A DNA stretch of 64,000 nucleotides from an uncultured Eubacteriales bacterium (GTDB lineage Bacteria > Bacillota > Clostridia > Oscillospirales > CAG-272), in contig CAKVOU010000002.1 in the NCBI GenBank assembly GCA_934796165.1, positions 1 to 64,000 of the forward strand, written 5' to 3'. The notes under the pieces are model-generated. The model was given only the letters and a program-made list of their open reading frames with translations, made no database searches and was not told the DNA's origin. Shown here piece by piece: positions 1 to 8,850 of this stretch. How positions within the stretch are numbered: the first letter of the stretch is position 1; each line of letters starts with the position of its first letter. Both the position numbers and the translations under genes were made by a program.

Positions 1-138
1 CGCACCGGAGGTCTGACGATTCGGGTGAAGAAACCGTTGCAAGTTGCGCGGAAGAGTTGCGGCTTTTGCGGGCAAAAATGCAACTTGCCCCGAGGCGGCA
101 AAGCTGCCGGGGATGTTCAACGTCCCGTTTCCCGCACC
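1..138. repeat. Structured direct repeat, copy 1
   Basis: This block of about 138 bp recurs at 293-429 with a period of 292 bp. Inside it GCAAGTTGC (39-47) can pair with GCAACTTGC (80-88), and a second short stem, GGCGGC with GCTGCC, follows. I see no convincing gene here: the short ORFs lack ribosome binding sites and change frame between the copies. It may continue to the left of the window. Confidence 0.8.
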
Positions 139-292
139 ACAAAAAGGGTACAGGCTTCATGCCTGTGCCCTTTTTGTCGCCGTGTGAAATCACGCAGAAC
201 CCCTCCTTCCCGAAGGAAAGGATTGTTTTGCGGCACCGGGCATACCGCTTTTGCAAATTCCGGCGCAAAACGGGGTTCGTAAGACCGTTTCC

Positions 293-429
293 CGCACCGG
301 AGGTCTGACGATTCGGGTGAAGAAACCGTTGCAAGTTGCGCGGAAGAGTTGCGGCTTTTGCGGGCAAAATGCAACTTGCCCCGAGGCGGCGAAGCCGCCG
401 GGGATGTTCAACGTCCCGTTTCTCGCACC
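293..429. repeat. Structured direct repeat, copy 2
   Basis: Second copy of the block at 1-138, one base shorter because an A run loses one A. The two copies differ mainly in a stem-loop where copy 1 has GGCGGC/GCTGCC and copy 2 has GGCGGC/GCCGCC. The substitution turns a wobble pair into a Watson-Crick pair, so the fold is kept. It lies just upstream of the promoter of the SPFH gene. Confidence 0.8.
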
Positions 430-457
430 AAAGGCCCGGCAATTTTCCGCGCGCCAC

Positions 458-486
458 TTGTATTTTTCGGCAGGATATGCTATACT
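458..486 (+). promoter_or_regulatory. Sigma-A-type promoter of the SPFH gene
   Basis: TTGTAT at 458-463 and TATACT at 481-486 are separated by exactly 17 bp. The site is about 75 bp upstream of the ATG at 563 and just after repeat copy 2. Confidence 0.75.
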
Positions 487-562
487 GTTACCGGTGTCGG
501 GTAATCAAAAATTCCGCCCGCACCAATCACTTTCCACAACAAAGAACCGCAAAGGAGAAACT

Positions 563-1666
563 ATGTTCGGACTCATTATCGGCATTCTTCTGTTACTCGG
601 AGCTATCATCGGCATCTTACTGATGAGAAGCAAAACCTCCGGCAACGGAGTAAGGCAACTCGGAAAGATTCTCGCACCTGTCTGTTTTGTACTTGCGTTT
701 GTCTCTGTGTTTCTCGGCTGTGCCTGCTCGGTAGACACCGGACATACGGGAATCGTCACCATATTCGGCAGTGTGGAAGACAAACAATATGAAGCGGGCT
801 TCCACTTCAAAGCACCGTGGGAAAGCGTTGTGCAGATGGATAACCGCGTCCAGAAGGTCACGGTCGAGCTCGGATGCTTCTCCAGCGACATTCAGGAGGT
901 CAAGGTCGTCTACACCCTGAACTATCAGATCGACAAGAACAATGCCAAGAAAATCTATAAGGACATCGGCAGTGAATATTACGAGGTCATCGTCAAGCCG
1001 TCCATTGCAGAAGCGGTCAAGGTCGTGGCGGCACAGTACACAGCGGAACAGCTGGTACAGACGCGCGAAGCGCTTGCAAGCGGCATTGAATCCATGCTGT
1101 CAGAAAGCCTCGGGAAATATAACATCAAAGTCTCCACGACCGCGATCGAGGACATGGACTTCACCGATGCCTTCACCGACGCGGTAGAGGCAAAGCAGGT
1201 CGCCGAGCAGAAGAAAAAGCAGGCGATCATTGAGCAGGAACAGGCACTGCTCCAGGCGCAGAACGAAAAAGAAATCGCCGTAACCAAAGCAAACGCCGAT
1301 GCGGAGATTGCAAAGATCACCGCAGAAGCGGATAAGAAGGTCGCGGAGATCGGTGCAGACAGCGCGGAGTATCAGGGCAAAAAGGAAGCTGCCATCGCGC
1401 TTCAGAAGCTGGCAAGCATCAACGGCTGGACGGTCAGGGAAGAAAACGGGGTCAACAAGCTGTTCAAGCCTGACGGCAGTGCGGTCACGGACGAAGAGCT
1501 GAAAGAGGGCGCAAAGAACCTCATCAATTACTACTACGTCCAGCAGTGGGACGGCAAACTGCCCGAAACCTATTTCGGGACCGAGGAATTCGCAAAACTG
1601 CTTGCCGCGCTCGGCAAAGCAAGCGGAACCGGAAACGGGGAGACGACTTCGCCCGACGGAAACTGA
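563..1666 (+). CDS. SPFH/band-7 (prohibitin-like) membrane protein
   Basis: The 367-residue product has two hydrophobic segments near the N-terminus (about residues 2-20 and 36-54). A band-7/SPFH domain follows, beginning around 'DTGHTGIVTIFGSVEDK', with the usual 'FHFKAPWE' and 'TVELGCFSSD' stretches. A long Ala/Glu/Lys-rich helix (about residues 210-270) is the expected flotillin/prohibitin coiled coil. The family forms oligomeric scaffolds at the membrane and often supports membrane proteases; the role here is inferred from family only. The open frame extends upstream to 251, but the ATG at 563 follows AAAGGAG at normal spacing and opens on the hydrophobic anchor, so the extension is rejected. 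It stands as a single gene with its own promoter. Confidence 0.88.
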   Translation: MFGLIIGILLLLGAIIGILLMRSKTSGNGVRQLGKILAPVCFVLAFVSVFLGCACSVDTGHTGIVTIFGSVEDKQYEAGFHFKAPWESVVQMDNRVQKVTVELGCFSSDIQEVKVVYTLNYQIDKNNAKKIYKDIGSEYYEVIVKPSIAEAVKVVAAQYTAEQLVQTREALASGIESMLSESLGKYNIKVSTTAIEDMDFTDAFTDAVEAKQVAEQKKKQAIIEQEQALLQAQNEKEIAVTKANADAEIAKITAEADKKVAEIGADSAEYQGKKEAAIALQKLASINGWTVREENGVNKLFKPDGSAVTDEELKEGAKNLINYYYVQQWDGKLPETYFGTEEFAKLLAALGKASGTGNGETTSPDGN

Positions 1667-1686
1667 ATTTTCTGTCCCTTTACAAC

Positions 1687-1730
1687 AAGAACCCGGCTGC
1701 CTTAGGCTCGTTATCATAAGGAAGTTTATA
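1687..1730. repeat. Left imperfect inverted repeat of the accessory island
   Basis: The reverse complement of this stretch matches 23096-23137 over about 42 bp with scattered mismatches. Shared blocks include ATAAACTTC, TTATG, TAAC, AGC and AGCCGGGTT. The two copies face each other and enclose the whole A+T-richer gene island, so they are candidate ends of a mobile element or remnants of attachment half-sites. Target-site duplication was not identified. Confidence 0.55.
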
Positions 1731-1770
1731 AAACTACCGATTGAGAGAGCCGAACGAAGAAAATCCATCA
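1705..1770. repeat. Imperfect 65-bp direct repeat, copy A
   Basis: This stretch, starting GGCTCGTTATCATAAGG, recurs at 1853-1918 (148 bp later) with roughly 75-80 percent identity by eye, including ACCGATTGA and CCGAAC blocks. Copy A overlaps the left inverted repeat and runs into a terminator. Confidence 0.65.
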
Positions 1771-1802
1771 TAGACTAAATGTCTGTGGTGGTTTTTCTTT
1801 TT
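1766..1802 (+). terminator. Probable rho-independent terminator
   Basis: TCCATCATAGAC and GTCTGTGGTGGT form an 11-bp stem with G-U pairs around a short loop, followed by a T-rich run (TTTTTCTTTTTT). It lies about 100 bp after the SPFH gene and probably ends its transcript. Confidence 0.6.
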
Positions 1803-1852
1803 TGCTTTGCCCTCCAAAATTTACGTCGTAGAAAACAAAGAATAAGGCTACA

Positions 1853-1918
1853 AGCTCGTTGTCATAAGAAAGTTTACAAAATAACCGATTGAAAAGTCCG
1901 AACAAAGAAGATATTATG
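1853..1918. repeat. Imperfect 65-bp direct repeat, copy B
   Basis: Second copy of the 1705-1770 repeat (AGCTCGTTGTCATAAGA...). The rest of 1803-2010 is A+T-rich and holds no gene I can support. A weak relative of the island's regulatory dyad (ATGTCC followed 8 bp later by TCTCAT) lies at 1916-1935. Confidence 0.6.
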
Positions 1919-2010
1919 TCCCGAATTTGTCTCATAACTATTGTAATATTTCGAATTGTGCGATAAAATGTAATTGGCTATCAAGTAATAATCGATCGGA
2001 GGGTCTATAT

Positions 2011-3500
2011 ATGCTATCAAAGTCGAAATACTGTGCATTTGTGCAATGCCCCTGAAATCTGTGGTTAAAAACATATAAGCCCGAATTGGCGGCTCCTAAT
2101 ACATCATTGGATGCAAGAATGGAGAGCGGCAATGAAATCGGTGATCTTGCTATGCAATTGTTCGGAGATTTTGTGGAAGTGACCGCTTATAAGGATGACG
2201 GCAAAATTGACCTTTCCGAGATGATTTCGAGAACAAACGAATTGATACTCGAAAGGTGTCCGGTTATCTGTGAGGCGTCATTTTCCTATAACGGCAACTA
2301 CTGTGCAGTAGATATTTTGAAACGCGATGGTAGCGGCTATGCTATCTACGAGGTGAAGAGTTCTACTCATGCAAGTCAGATTTACGCCGTCGATATTGCC
2401 TATCAAAAATATGTTCTTGAGAGCTGTGGTATCGATGTTACAGGAACGTATCTCGTCTGTATCAATAGTGATTATGTTTTTGATGGTACTTTGAAACTTA
2501 ATGAATTCTTTCAAATTATCGATCTTTCCACCGAGGTCGCTGAAGAATACCAATATGTTGAGAGTAACATATTGGCGGCAAACGATATTATGGACGATCC
2601 TGTAGAACCTCTTTACGGATTGTCCGAAAGCTGTAACTCTCCGTATTCTTGTTCCTTTTGGGAGCATTGCTCGGTACATCTTCCAAGACCTTCAGTGTTT
2701 GATCTTTACAGATTTGGCTTTAAAAAGGAGATCGAATATTATAAAAAAGGGATCGTGTCGTACGAAGATCTTGAGCATGATTCGGTAATGAAAAATCATA
2801 TTCGGTCTTTGCAGGTGAGCCATGAGCTGCATGACCTCGGAACGTATACCGAAAAAAAGGGATCAAAAAATTTCTCGACACACTCTCTTTTCCACTGTAC
2901 TTCCTTGATTTTGAAACAATGCAGCCGATAATTCCCGAGTTCGTTGGAACAAAACCGTATGCACAGATCCCTTTTCAGTATTCCCTGCATTATTTGGAGT
3001 CACCCAACGGCGAGTTGAAGCATAATGAATTTCTCGGCGTTTCCGGAGAAGATCCTCGCCGCGCAATTGCTGAGCAACTTTGTGCGGATATTCCGAAGAA
3101 CGTGTGCGTGCTTGCTTACAACAAAGGTTTTGAGTGCGGCCGCATTCGCGAGCTTGCCTCTTATTTTCCTGACCTTGCGGACCACCTCTTGAACATTGAG
3201 AAAAACATCAAGGATCTGATTGATCCCTTCCGTGCGGGACATTACTACAATCGCGCCATGGGCGGTTCGTTCTCTATCAAGAGTGTACTTCCTGCTATCT
3301 ATCCCGACAATCCGAGTCTTGATTATCACAATCTTGAAGGCGTTCATAACGGTAGTGAGGCGATGGATCTTTTCCCGAAGATCAAGGATCTGCCTATCGA
3401 TGAACAAGCCACCGCACGACACAACCTGCTCAAATACTGCGAGCTCGACACCTATGCTATGGTCAAAGTATGGGAAGAGCTTGTACGAGTGACAAAATAA
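2011..3500 (+). pseudogene. DUF2779 nuclease-like protein, broken by a stop and a frameshift
   Basis: Read from the ATG at 2011 (GGAGG upstream) the frame begins 'MLSKSKYCAFVQCP', hits TGA at 2053-2055, then continues 'NLWLKTYKPEL', the usual start of DUF2779 proteins. It stays open to about 2860, where a run of seven A followed by GGG marks a -1 slip. Restoring one base joins it to 'FPLYFLDFETMQPIIPEF', which continues to 3500. The reconstructed length of about 496 residues fits the family. 'LDFET' resembles the first acidic motif of DEDD exonucleases and the C-terminal 'YCELDTYAM' the last one; catalysis is inference. Cysteines near the start and at 'CNSPYSCSFWEHC' look like an Fe-S or zinc cluster site. 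It is tightly followed by the WYL gene. Two lesions favour real decay over one sequencing error. Confidence 0.8.
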
Positions 3501-3512
3501 AGGAGAATTGTT

Positions 3513-4499
3513 ATGTCAGCTGAACCTAAAAAATTAGCCCTTTTGCGTATATGGCAGATATTGCAGAAACACAGCGATTACGATCATCCTATGACGCAGG
3601 AGGATATTATCAAATATCTTGAAAGTGACTATGGCATTGAAATGGAGCGCAAGGCGGTTGGAAAGAACATCGCTGACCTTCGCGATGCCGGAATTGATAT
3701 TGGCTCTTGTCGTGCAGGTAGCTACATTGATAGCCGCGAGTTTGAGGACTCTGAGCTGAAGCTTTTGATCGATGGTGTTCTCCAGAGTAAGCATATCACT
3801 GCGAAGCATTCAAAAGACCTGATTGAAAAGCTTTGCGCACTTTCGAATAAATATTTCCGTTCGCATGTCAAGAACGTCTACTCGGTCAACGATTGGAGCA
3901 AGACGGAAAATCAAGCTTTATTTTATAACATCGACATTGTAGATGAAGCAATTGCATCAGGCAAGCAGGTACAGTATGACTACAACAAATACGGTGTTGA
4001 TGCAAAGCTCCATAAATCATCTTTCCAGCGTGTGAGTCCGTATCAGTTGATCCTGCATAATCAAAGATACTACCTCATGGGATATAGTGATTATTGGGGG
4101 AATATGACATTTCATAGACTCGATAGAATTTCAAATATGAGAATCTACGATAAGCCATCGACGCCAATAACAAATGTTAAGGGCTACGAAAATGGACTTG
4201 ATTTCAAACAGATCGCATCCACGATGCCCTATATGTACACCGACACTCCCGAGCGAATCGAGTTTATTGCCGATGAGTTTATCGTTGACCAGATAGTCGA
4301 TTGGTTTGGAAAGGACATCAGAATGTCCACTCTTCCCGATGTTGAAGGCAAGGTTAAGGTTGAGCTTATTGCAAGTCCTAACGCTATGGAACACTGGGCA
4401 CTACAGTATCTTAATCACGTTGAGGTGACGAGACCTGAGAGGTTGAGACAAAAAATAGAAATGTCTTTGAAGAATGCACTGAAAAAGTACAAAAGTTGA
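3513..4499 (+). CDS. WYL-domain transcriptional regulator
   Basis: The 328-residue protein has an N-terminal winged-helix region ('HPMTQEDIIKYLESDYGIEMERKAVGKNI'-like, residues about 22-55) and a central WYL domain containing 'QRYYLMGYSD' and 'HRLDRISNM', followed by the WCX-type C-terminal region. WYL proteins bind nucleic-acid-like ligands and commonly control phage-defence operons. It starts 12 bp after the DUF2779 remnant behind AAAGGAG, and the two DUF262 genes follow within 12 bp. This suggests it controls that cassette; it is also a candidate for binding the dyads found upstream of the neighbouring AAA+ locus, which is inference. Confidence 0.87.
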   Translation: MSAEPKKLALLRIWQILQKHSDYDHPMTQEDIIKYLESDYGIEMERKAVGKNIADLRDAGIDIGSCRAGSYIDSREFEDSELKLLIDGVLQSKHITAKHSKDLIEKLCALSNKYFRSHVKNVYSVNDWSKTENQALFYNIDIVDEAIASGKQVQYDYNKYGVDAKLHKSSFQRVSPYQLILHNQRYYLMGYSDYWGNMTFHRLDRISNMRIYDKPSTPITNVKGYENGLDFKQIASTMPYMYTDTPERIEFIADEFIVDQIVDWFGKDIRMSTLPDVEGKVKVELIASPNAMEHWALQYLNHVEVTRPERLRQKIEMSLKNALKKYKS

Positions 4500-4511
4500 T
4501 GGAGAAAAAAT

Positions 4512-6410
4512 ATGATGATGGAGACTAATTGTGAGAATTTAAGAAGTCTTTCAATAAATGATTTGATTTTTGGAGAAAATGATAAACGGTTTTGTTTTAT
4601 CGTTCCATCATATCAACGAGGCTATCGATGGGATAAAGATCAAATAACAAAATTGTTAGACGATCTGTTTGAATTTCAAGTTTCAAAAGATACAGGAGAT
4701 GCAACTGTAGGCAACTTTTACTGTTTACAACCAATTGTTGTAAAGCGCATGCCAAAAGAAAGCGTAAATTCCAAGTTGGGTGACGAATACGATTATAAAA
4801 AAGATACTATATACATAGAAGTTATAGACGGTCAGCAGCGATTAACAACTATATACATATTGTTAAAATATTTACAGACGAGAAAATCTAATGTGTTCGA
4901 ACTGTTATATGAGCGAGATATAATATGTGAATTTAAGCGAAAAAAACTTTTGGAAAAATTGAATTCTAACACCAATCCTGAATTATTAAACCCGACTATA
5001 GCTGATGAATATTATTTTGTTGAAGCATTTAAAAATATTAAAAACTGGTTTGAAGAAAAGGAGAGTTTGCTAAAAACAGATACAATTTATAACAATATTC
5101 AAAACACGTTAGAGGAAAAAACAAAAGTAATATGGTATGAATTACCTCAAGATTCATCGATTGACTGTTATTCTGTTTTTAAAAATATTAATAACGGAAA
5201 AATACCCCTTACTGATGCGGAACTGGTGAAAGCAATGCTACTGAATCGTAAATATTTTTCTCCCAAACTTACCGATAACGTGTCTAATGATAAAATTATT
5301 CGTCAAGAGCAAGAACGTTACGCAAGGCTGTGGGATGAAATTCAGCACGCATTGAGCAATGATAGTTTATGGGCTTTTATTACCGGTGGTTATCACTTTA
5401 ATTTGCCTACAAGGATAGACTACTTGTTCAAAATCGCGGTAACGCAGCAGGATCCCTCACATTCTCAAAATAGAGAGCTTAGTTTGTTCGCTTATTATGA
5501 GAAAAGATTAAACGAAAAAAACAATATCGAAGAAAAAAAGAAATATATTGAGCTGGTTTTTGACAATATTAGAAAAATCTATAGAACAATTCAAGATTGG
5601 TACAATAATCATGAAATACATAATTTTATAGGATACTTGATGACTTACCGAGGAAAAGACGGTCAAAGTAAAATTTCCCAGATTGCAAAATATCTAAAAT
5701 TATACGAAAGTACTTCTCGTTCTGATTTTATTAAAACACTCAAATATAGCATTAAGGAAGATTTCAAGGGATACACATTAAAATCGATAAATTATCGAGA
5801 CAACGGAAAAAAAGTAGAACAGTTGTTGATGTTGTTTAACATCATCGAATTGAATGCCATTGCACAAAAGTTTAATTTTTCGGTTGATATAGGTGGCTGG
5901 AGTATAGAACATATTAAGGCGCAGCATTCTCAAATTGTAAATGAATCCGACAGAAAAGAATATCTACAAAAAGAACTTGATAGAATTTGTAAGATTGAAA
6001 GCCAATATCATCAGCAATATTGCAATATCAAAATAGCCATTGAATCTGCAATTAACTCAAACAATCTTTCAGATGAAAAATTTTCTAATATTGCAGAAAA
6101 CATTGATAAAACGATTGATGGTTTTGACGAGTTTGATATGCATAGACTCGGTAATTTGACTTTGCTGAGCAAAAACGACAATTCTGCATTTAATAATTCG
6201 CCTTTTTATGAAAAACGTCAAAAATTGCTCGAATGGTTAACTGATCCGGGCAAAAACATTCCGTATTCTACCACTAAAGCATTTTTGAAAATGTATTCTG
6301 TACAAGACTTTTCCCTTGATTTTACAAGGTGGAGTAAGACCGATTTTGATATTTTGTTTTCTTTGCAGACCCAATGTCTAAAAGATTATATACAGGAGGA
6401 TGAACAATAA
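4512..6410 (+). CDS. DUF262-DUF1524 (GmrSD-like) restriction protein
   Basis: The 632-residue protein has a DUF262 (ParB/Srx-fold) N-terminus with 'YQRGYRWDKDQI' near residue 35 and the diagnostic 'DGQQRLTT' near residue 105. The C-terminal part carries DUF1524 signals: 'SIEHIKAQHSQ' near 464, supplying the first His of an HNH-like site, and 'HRLGNLTLLS' near 543 with following Asn residues. This is the layout of GmrSD, BrxU and SspE, NTP-dependent nucleases that attack modified phage DNA. The first of several possible ATG codons (MMM) sits behind GGAG. Base composition is strongly A+T-rich compared with neighbours, a sign of separate acquisition. The stop overlaps the next start by one base, so the two proteins are probably made together. 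Confidence 0.87.
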   Translation: MMMETNCENLRSLSINDLIFGENDKRFCFIVPSYQRGYRWDKDQITKLLDDLFEFQVSKDTGDATVGNFYCLQPIVVKRMPKESVNSKLGDEYDYKKDTIYIEVIDGQQRLTTIYILLKYLQTRKSNVFELLYERDIICEFKRKKLLEKLNSNTNPELLNPTIADEYYFVEAFKNIKNWFEEKESLLKTDTIYNNIQNTLEEKTKVIWYELPQDSSIDCYSVFKNINNGKIPLTDAELVKAMLLNRKYFSPKLTDNVSNDKIIRQEQERYARLWDEIQHALSNDSLWAFITGGYHFNLPTRIDYLFKIAVTQQDPSHSQNRELSLFAYYEKRLNEKNNIEEKKKYIELVFDNIRKIYRTIQDWYNNHEIHNFIGYLMTYRGKDGQSKISQIAKYLKLYESTSRSDFIKTLKYSIKEDFKGYTLKSINYRDNGKKVEQLLMLFNIIELNAIAQKFNFSVDIGGWSIEHIKAQHSQIVNESDRKEYLQKELDRICKIESQYHQQYCNIKIAIESAINSNNLSDEKFSNIAENIDKTIDGFDEFDMHRLGNLTLLSKNDNSAFNNSPFYEKRQKLLEWLTDPGKNIPYSTTKAFLKMYSVQDFSLDFTRWSKTDFDILFSLQTQCLKDYIQEDEQ

Positions 6411-8737
6411 TGTCAAGCGACAACGGAAATTCTTATACATTCCTACAATTATTGAAAAGCTGTGAAAAAATTGTAATTCCCAAAATACAACGTGATTATG
6501 CTCAAGGGCGAAAGGATCCTGCAGGAACGAATCTTTGTTCAGAGGTTAGAAATAACTTTATTAATTCTATTAAAGAAGCATTAACGAATAATAAATCTTT
6601 GGTCTTAGATTATATATATGGCTCGAAGGATGAAGCTGATTTTTTCTACCCTATTGATGGCCAACAAAGACTTACAACTCTTTTTCTTTTGCATTGGTAT
6701 ATTGCGATGAAGGAAGGAAAATTGTCAGAAGACCTAAAAAAGGAACTTAGTAAGTTTTCATATGAGATAAGGGATACGGCTAAAGAATTTTGCCTGTCTA
6801 TCCTCGATATATCATTTAATGTAACAGATCTACCTTCAATAAAAAACAAAATATTTGATTCGGCTAATTATTACAATGCGTATAATGAGGATCCTACTAT
6901 TCAAGCAATGATAGTAATGTTAGAAAAGATTCACGAATCATTTAAGGACGAAGACAGTTTGTTTGAAAGATTGAACAACATTACATTTTGGGTACTGTCA
7001 CTTGAGCATTTTGGACTTACGGATGACCTGTTTGTAAAGATGAATGCTCGTGGAAAGCGCTTATCCAAATTCGATACATTCAAGTCCGAATTAGAGGCGG
7101 CATTGGATAAAAAAGTAAAAGAAAACCCCACCAATACCAATTGGGCGGAAATTGTTGACAAGTGGAAACGCAATATAGATAACAACTATTTAGACGCGTT
7201 TTGGAGTGATTATAGTAAAGATTTTGCCGAACGCAATATATATCGCATAATAATGTTTTATGTCAACTGTATTCTTGCAATAAATAACGGTAAGGCAAGT
7301 GAAGCTTGGGAGACAAATGACAAAAATGCCTCATATAACAATGTTATAGAAGAAATTGCTTCTAACGAGTTCATTTTATATAATATTTGTAATATATTCG
7401 GTAGATACGACCACTGGAAAAGCCAAGACCCAGATATAAATGAGCTGTTACTACAAAAAGATTCTGCCGGCTCTATAAAGCACTACATAAAGGTGAGATT
7501 TTTCGGAGTTTTATATTGGTGGGCGAATATTGATGAAACAATCGCTATCCAATATTTTGATGATTTTTATCGTATATTATGTAATTATATAGCTTCAAAT
7601 AGAGAGTATTCTAAATCTGCACGTCAATATAATTCAAGCATAGATGCAAGGTCTATTGGGGGAAAGTTAAAATTTATAAAGGCATTTATAGATGATTATA
7701 AGAAAGAAACTTGTGATTTCTATAGCTATGTCAAATCTATTTCGGCGCAAGATTTGAAATATGAACAAGAAAAGTTAGACTATACATTGTTGGATGAAAT
7801 TATTGAATTGGAAAATTGCTCCGCCCTTAGACGTTCAATTCAAAATATTTTCTTTGATGGTTGCATTCACATAAAGGCAAAAGAAATAGATACAATCACT
7901 CAAAGTGATGAGCTAAAAAATATGACTTTGCGTATAATAATGAGCTTTTCAAATGAAATGGCAGGAGAGTTTAAAACATTGGTTTTTGATGATACGACCA
8001 ATCAATCAGGGAGACGACAACTGTATTACGAATCAGAAAACGATGCGGCTTCCGGTTTTTGTCATAGATTATTTATCAATACTGAAAATGGTTTCGGCGA
8101 CAAGGTTCTTACGGCAGATGGCAATACAAATCTTCCCAAGAATTTATCAAATGCTGTTAAATCATTTGCAAAAACGTTTTATGATAAATACTATGGACAG
8201 AACAAATCAGTAAAAGATGTTTTAAGCGAAATGTTAAATGCGCAACTTCTGAAAAAGAATTTTAAAAATATGCACAATATTCTTTGGTATATTGTGTCGT
8301 ATCCAGAATTCTTTTATAATCTTTCTTCTACAACGTTCCTTGTGTTAAGAAGAAAACATTATGATGGGACACCTGACAATGATAACGTATACGATATGAG
8401 ATGCACTAACGAATATTATTCACTGTGTGCTGAACATTATAATCCATTCTATTTGGCTGTAAAAAACAAGTTAAATCTCTTAAATTCCAATATAGGAATC
8501 ATAAGCAAATTGCGTTTTACTGGTAATCAAATCGAGTACAAACATCCGTGTATGTTATCTAATGGCTGGAGAATTAGGATCTTAAATGGTGGCAGGTGGA
8601 AAATCACGTTTAATGGCGTTATGCCTGATCCAAAAATCCTCGAAAAATACAATATCTTTGGTGACGAATTTGTTCTTGCCAATGATGGAGAAGATTGCAT
8701 TGAATTAATCAGTAATTTTATTATTGAATGTAATTAA
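6410..8737 (+). CDS. Second DUF262-family protein
   Basis: The 775-residue protein has a DUF262 start with 'IQRDYAQGR' near residue 24 and 'PIDGQQRLTTLFLLHWY' near residue 80. 'NARGKRLSKFDTFKSELEA' near residue 210 is the usual DUF262 'N.RG..L..F..' helix. I do not see the DUF1524 HNH-like motifs of its partner; the C-terminal 300 residues are unrecognised. It shares a TAATG junction with the upstream gene and the same very A+T-rich composition. It may be the sensor or regulatory partner of a two-component DUF262 restriction system; that is inference from gene pairing. Its end is followed by about 110 bp leading to a separately promoted operon. Confidence 0.82.
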   Translation: MSSDNGNSYTFLQLLKSCEKIVIPKIQRDYAQGRKDPAGTNLCSEVRNNFINSIKEALTNNKSLVLDYIYGSKDEADFFYPIDGQQRLTTLFLLHWYIAMKEGKLSEDLKKELSKFSYEIRDTAKEFCLSILDISFNVTDLPSIKNKIFDSANYYNAYNEDPTIQAMIVMLEKIHESFKDEDSLFERLNNITFWVLSLEHFGLTDDLFVKMNARGKRLSKFDTFKSELEAALDKKVKENPTNTNWAEIVDKWKRNIDNNYLDAFWSDYSKDFAERNIYRIIMFYVNCILAINNGKASEAWETNDKNASYNNVIEEIASNEFILYNICNIFGRYDHWKSQDPDINELLLQKDSAGSIKHYIKVRFFGVLYWWANIDETIAIQYFDDFYRILCNYIASNREYSKSARQYNSSIDARSIGGKLKFIKAFIDDYKKETCDFYSYVKSISAQDLKYEQEKLDYTLLDEIIELENCSALRRSIQNIFFDGCIHIKAKEIDTITQSDELKNMTLRIIMSFSNEMAGEFKTLVFDDTTNQSGRRQLYYESENDAASGFCHRLFINTENGFGDKVLTADGNTNLPKNLSNAVKSFAKTFYDKYYGQNKSVKDVLSEMLNAQLLKKNFKNMHNILWYIVSYPEFFYNLSSTTFLVLRRKHYDGTPDNDNVYDMRCTNEYYSLCAEHYNPFYLAVKNKLNLLNSNIGIISKLRFTGNQIEYKHPCMLSNGWRIRILNGGRWKITFNGVMPDPKILEKYNIFGDEFVLANDGEDCIELISNFIIECN

Positions 8738-8782
8738 ATCTACAAGTATTGCAATCTCGATTGTATAAAATTCAATTCTATT

Positions 8783-8817
8783 ACGTCCCCTTTTGCGTAC
8801 ATAAAAAATGATATAAT
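8783..8817 (+). promoter_or_regulatory. Promoter with shared dyad (P1)
   Basis: ACGTCC (8783-8788), eight bases, then GTACAT (8797-8802), nine bases, then TATAAT (8812-8817). The same half-site spacing and the same 9-bp gap to TATAAT occur at 10859-10893 and on both sides of 21705-21724. The dyad covers the -35 position, where no good TTGACA is present, consistent with an activator or repressor site. It drives the AAA+ gene starting at 8851. Confidence 0.75.
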
Positions 8818-8850
8818 CCTCTCGAAAGAACATTTCGGGAGGATTTTTAT

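Noticed and set aside
1916..1950. Fifth copy of the shared dyad promoter upstream of the DUF2779 gene
   Set aside because: The left half ATGTCC matches but the right half TCTCAT matches GGACAT at only three of six positions and the -10 is poor, so it is left as a weak hint.
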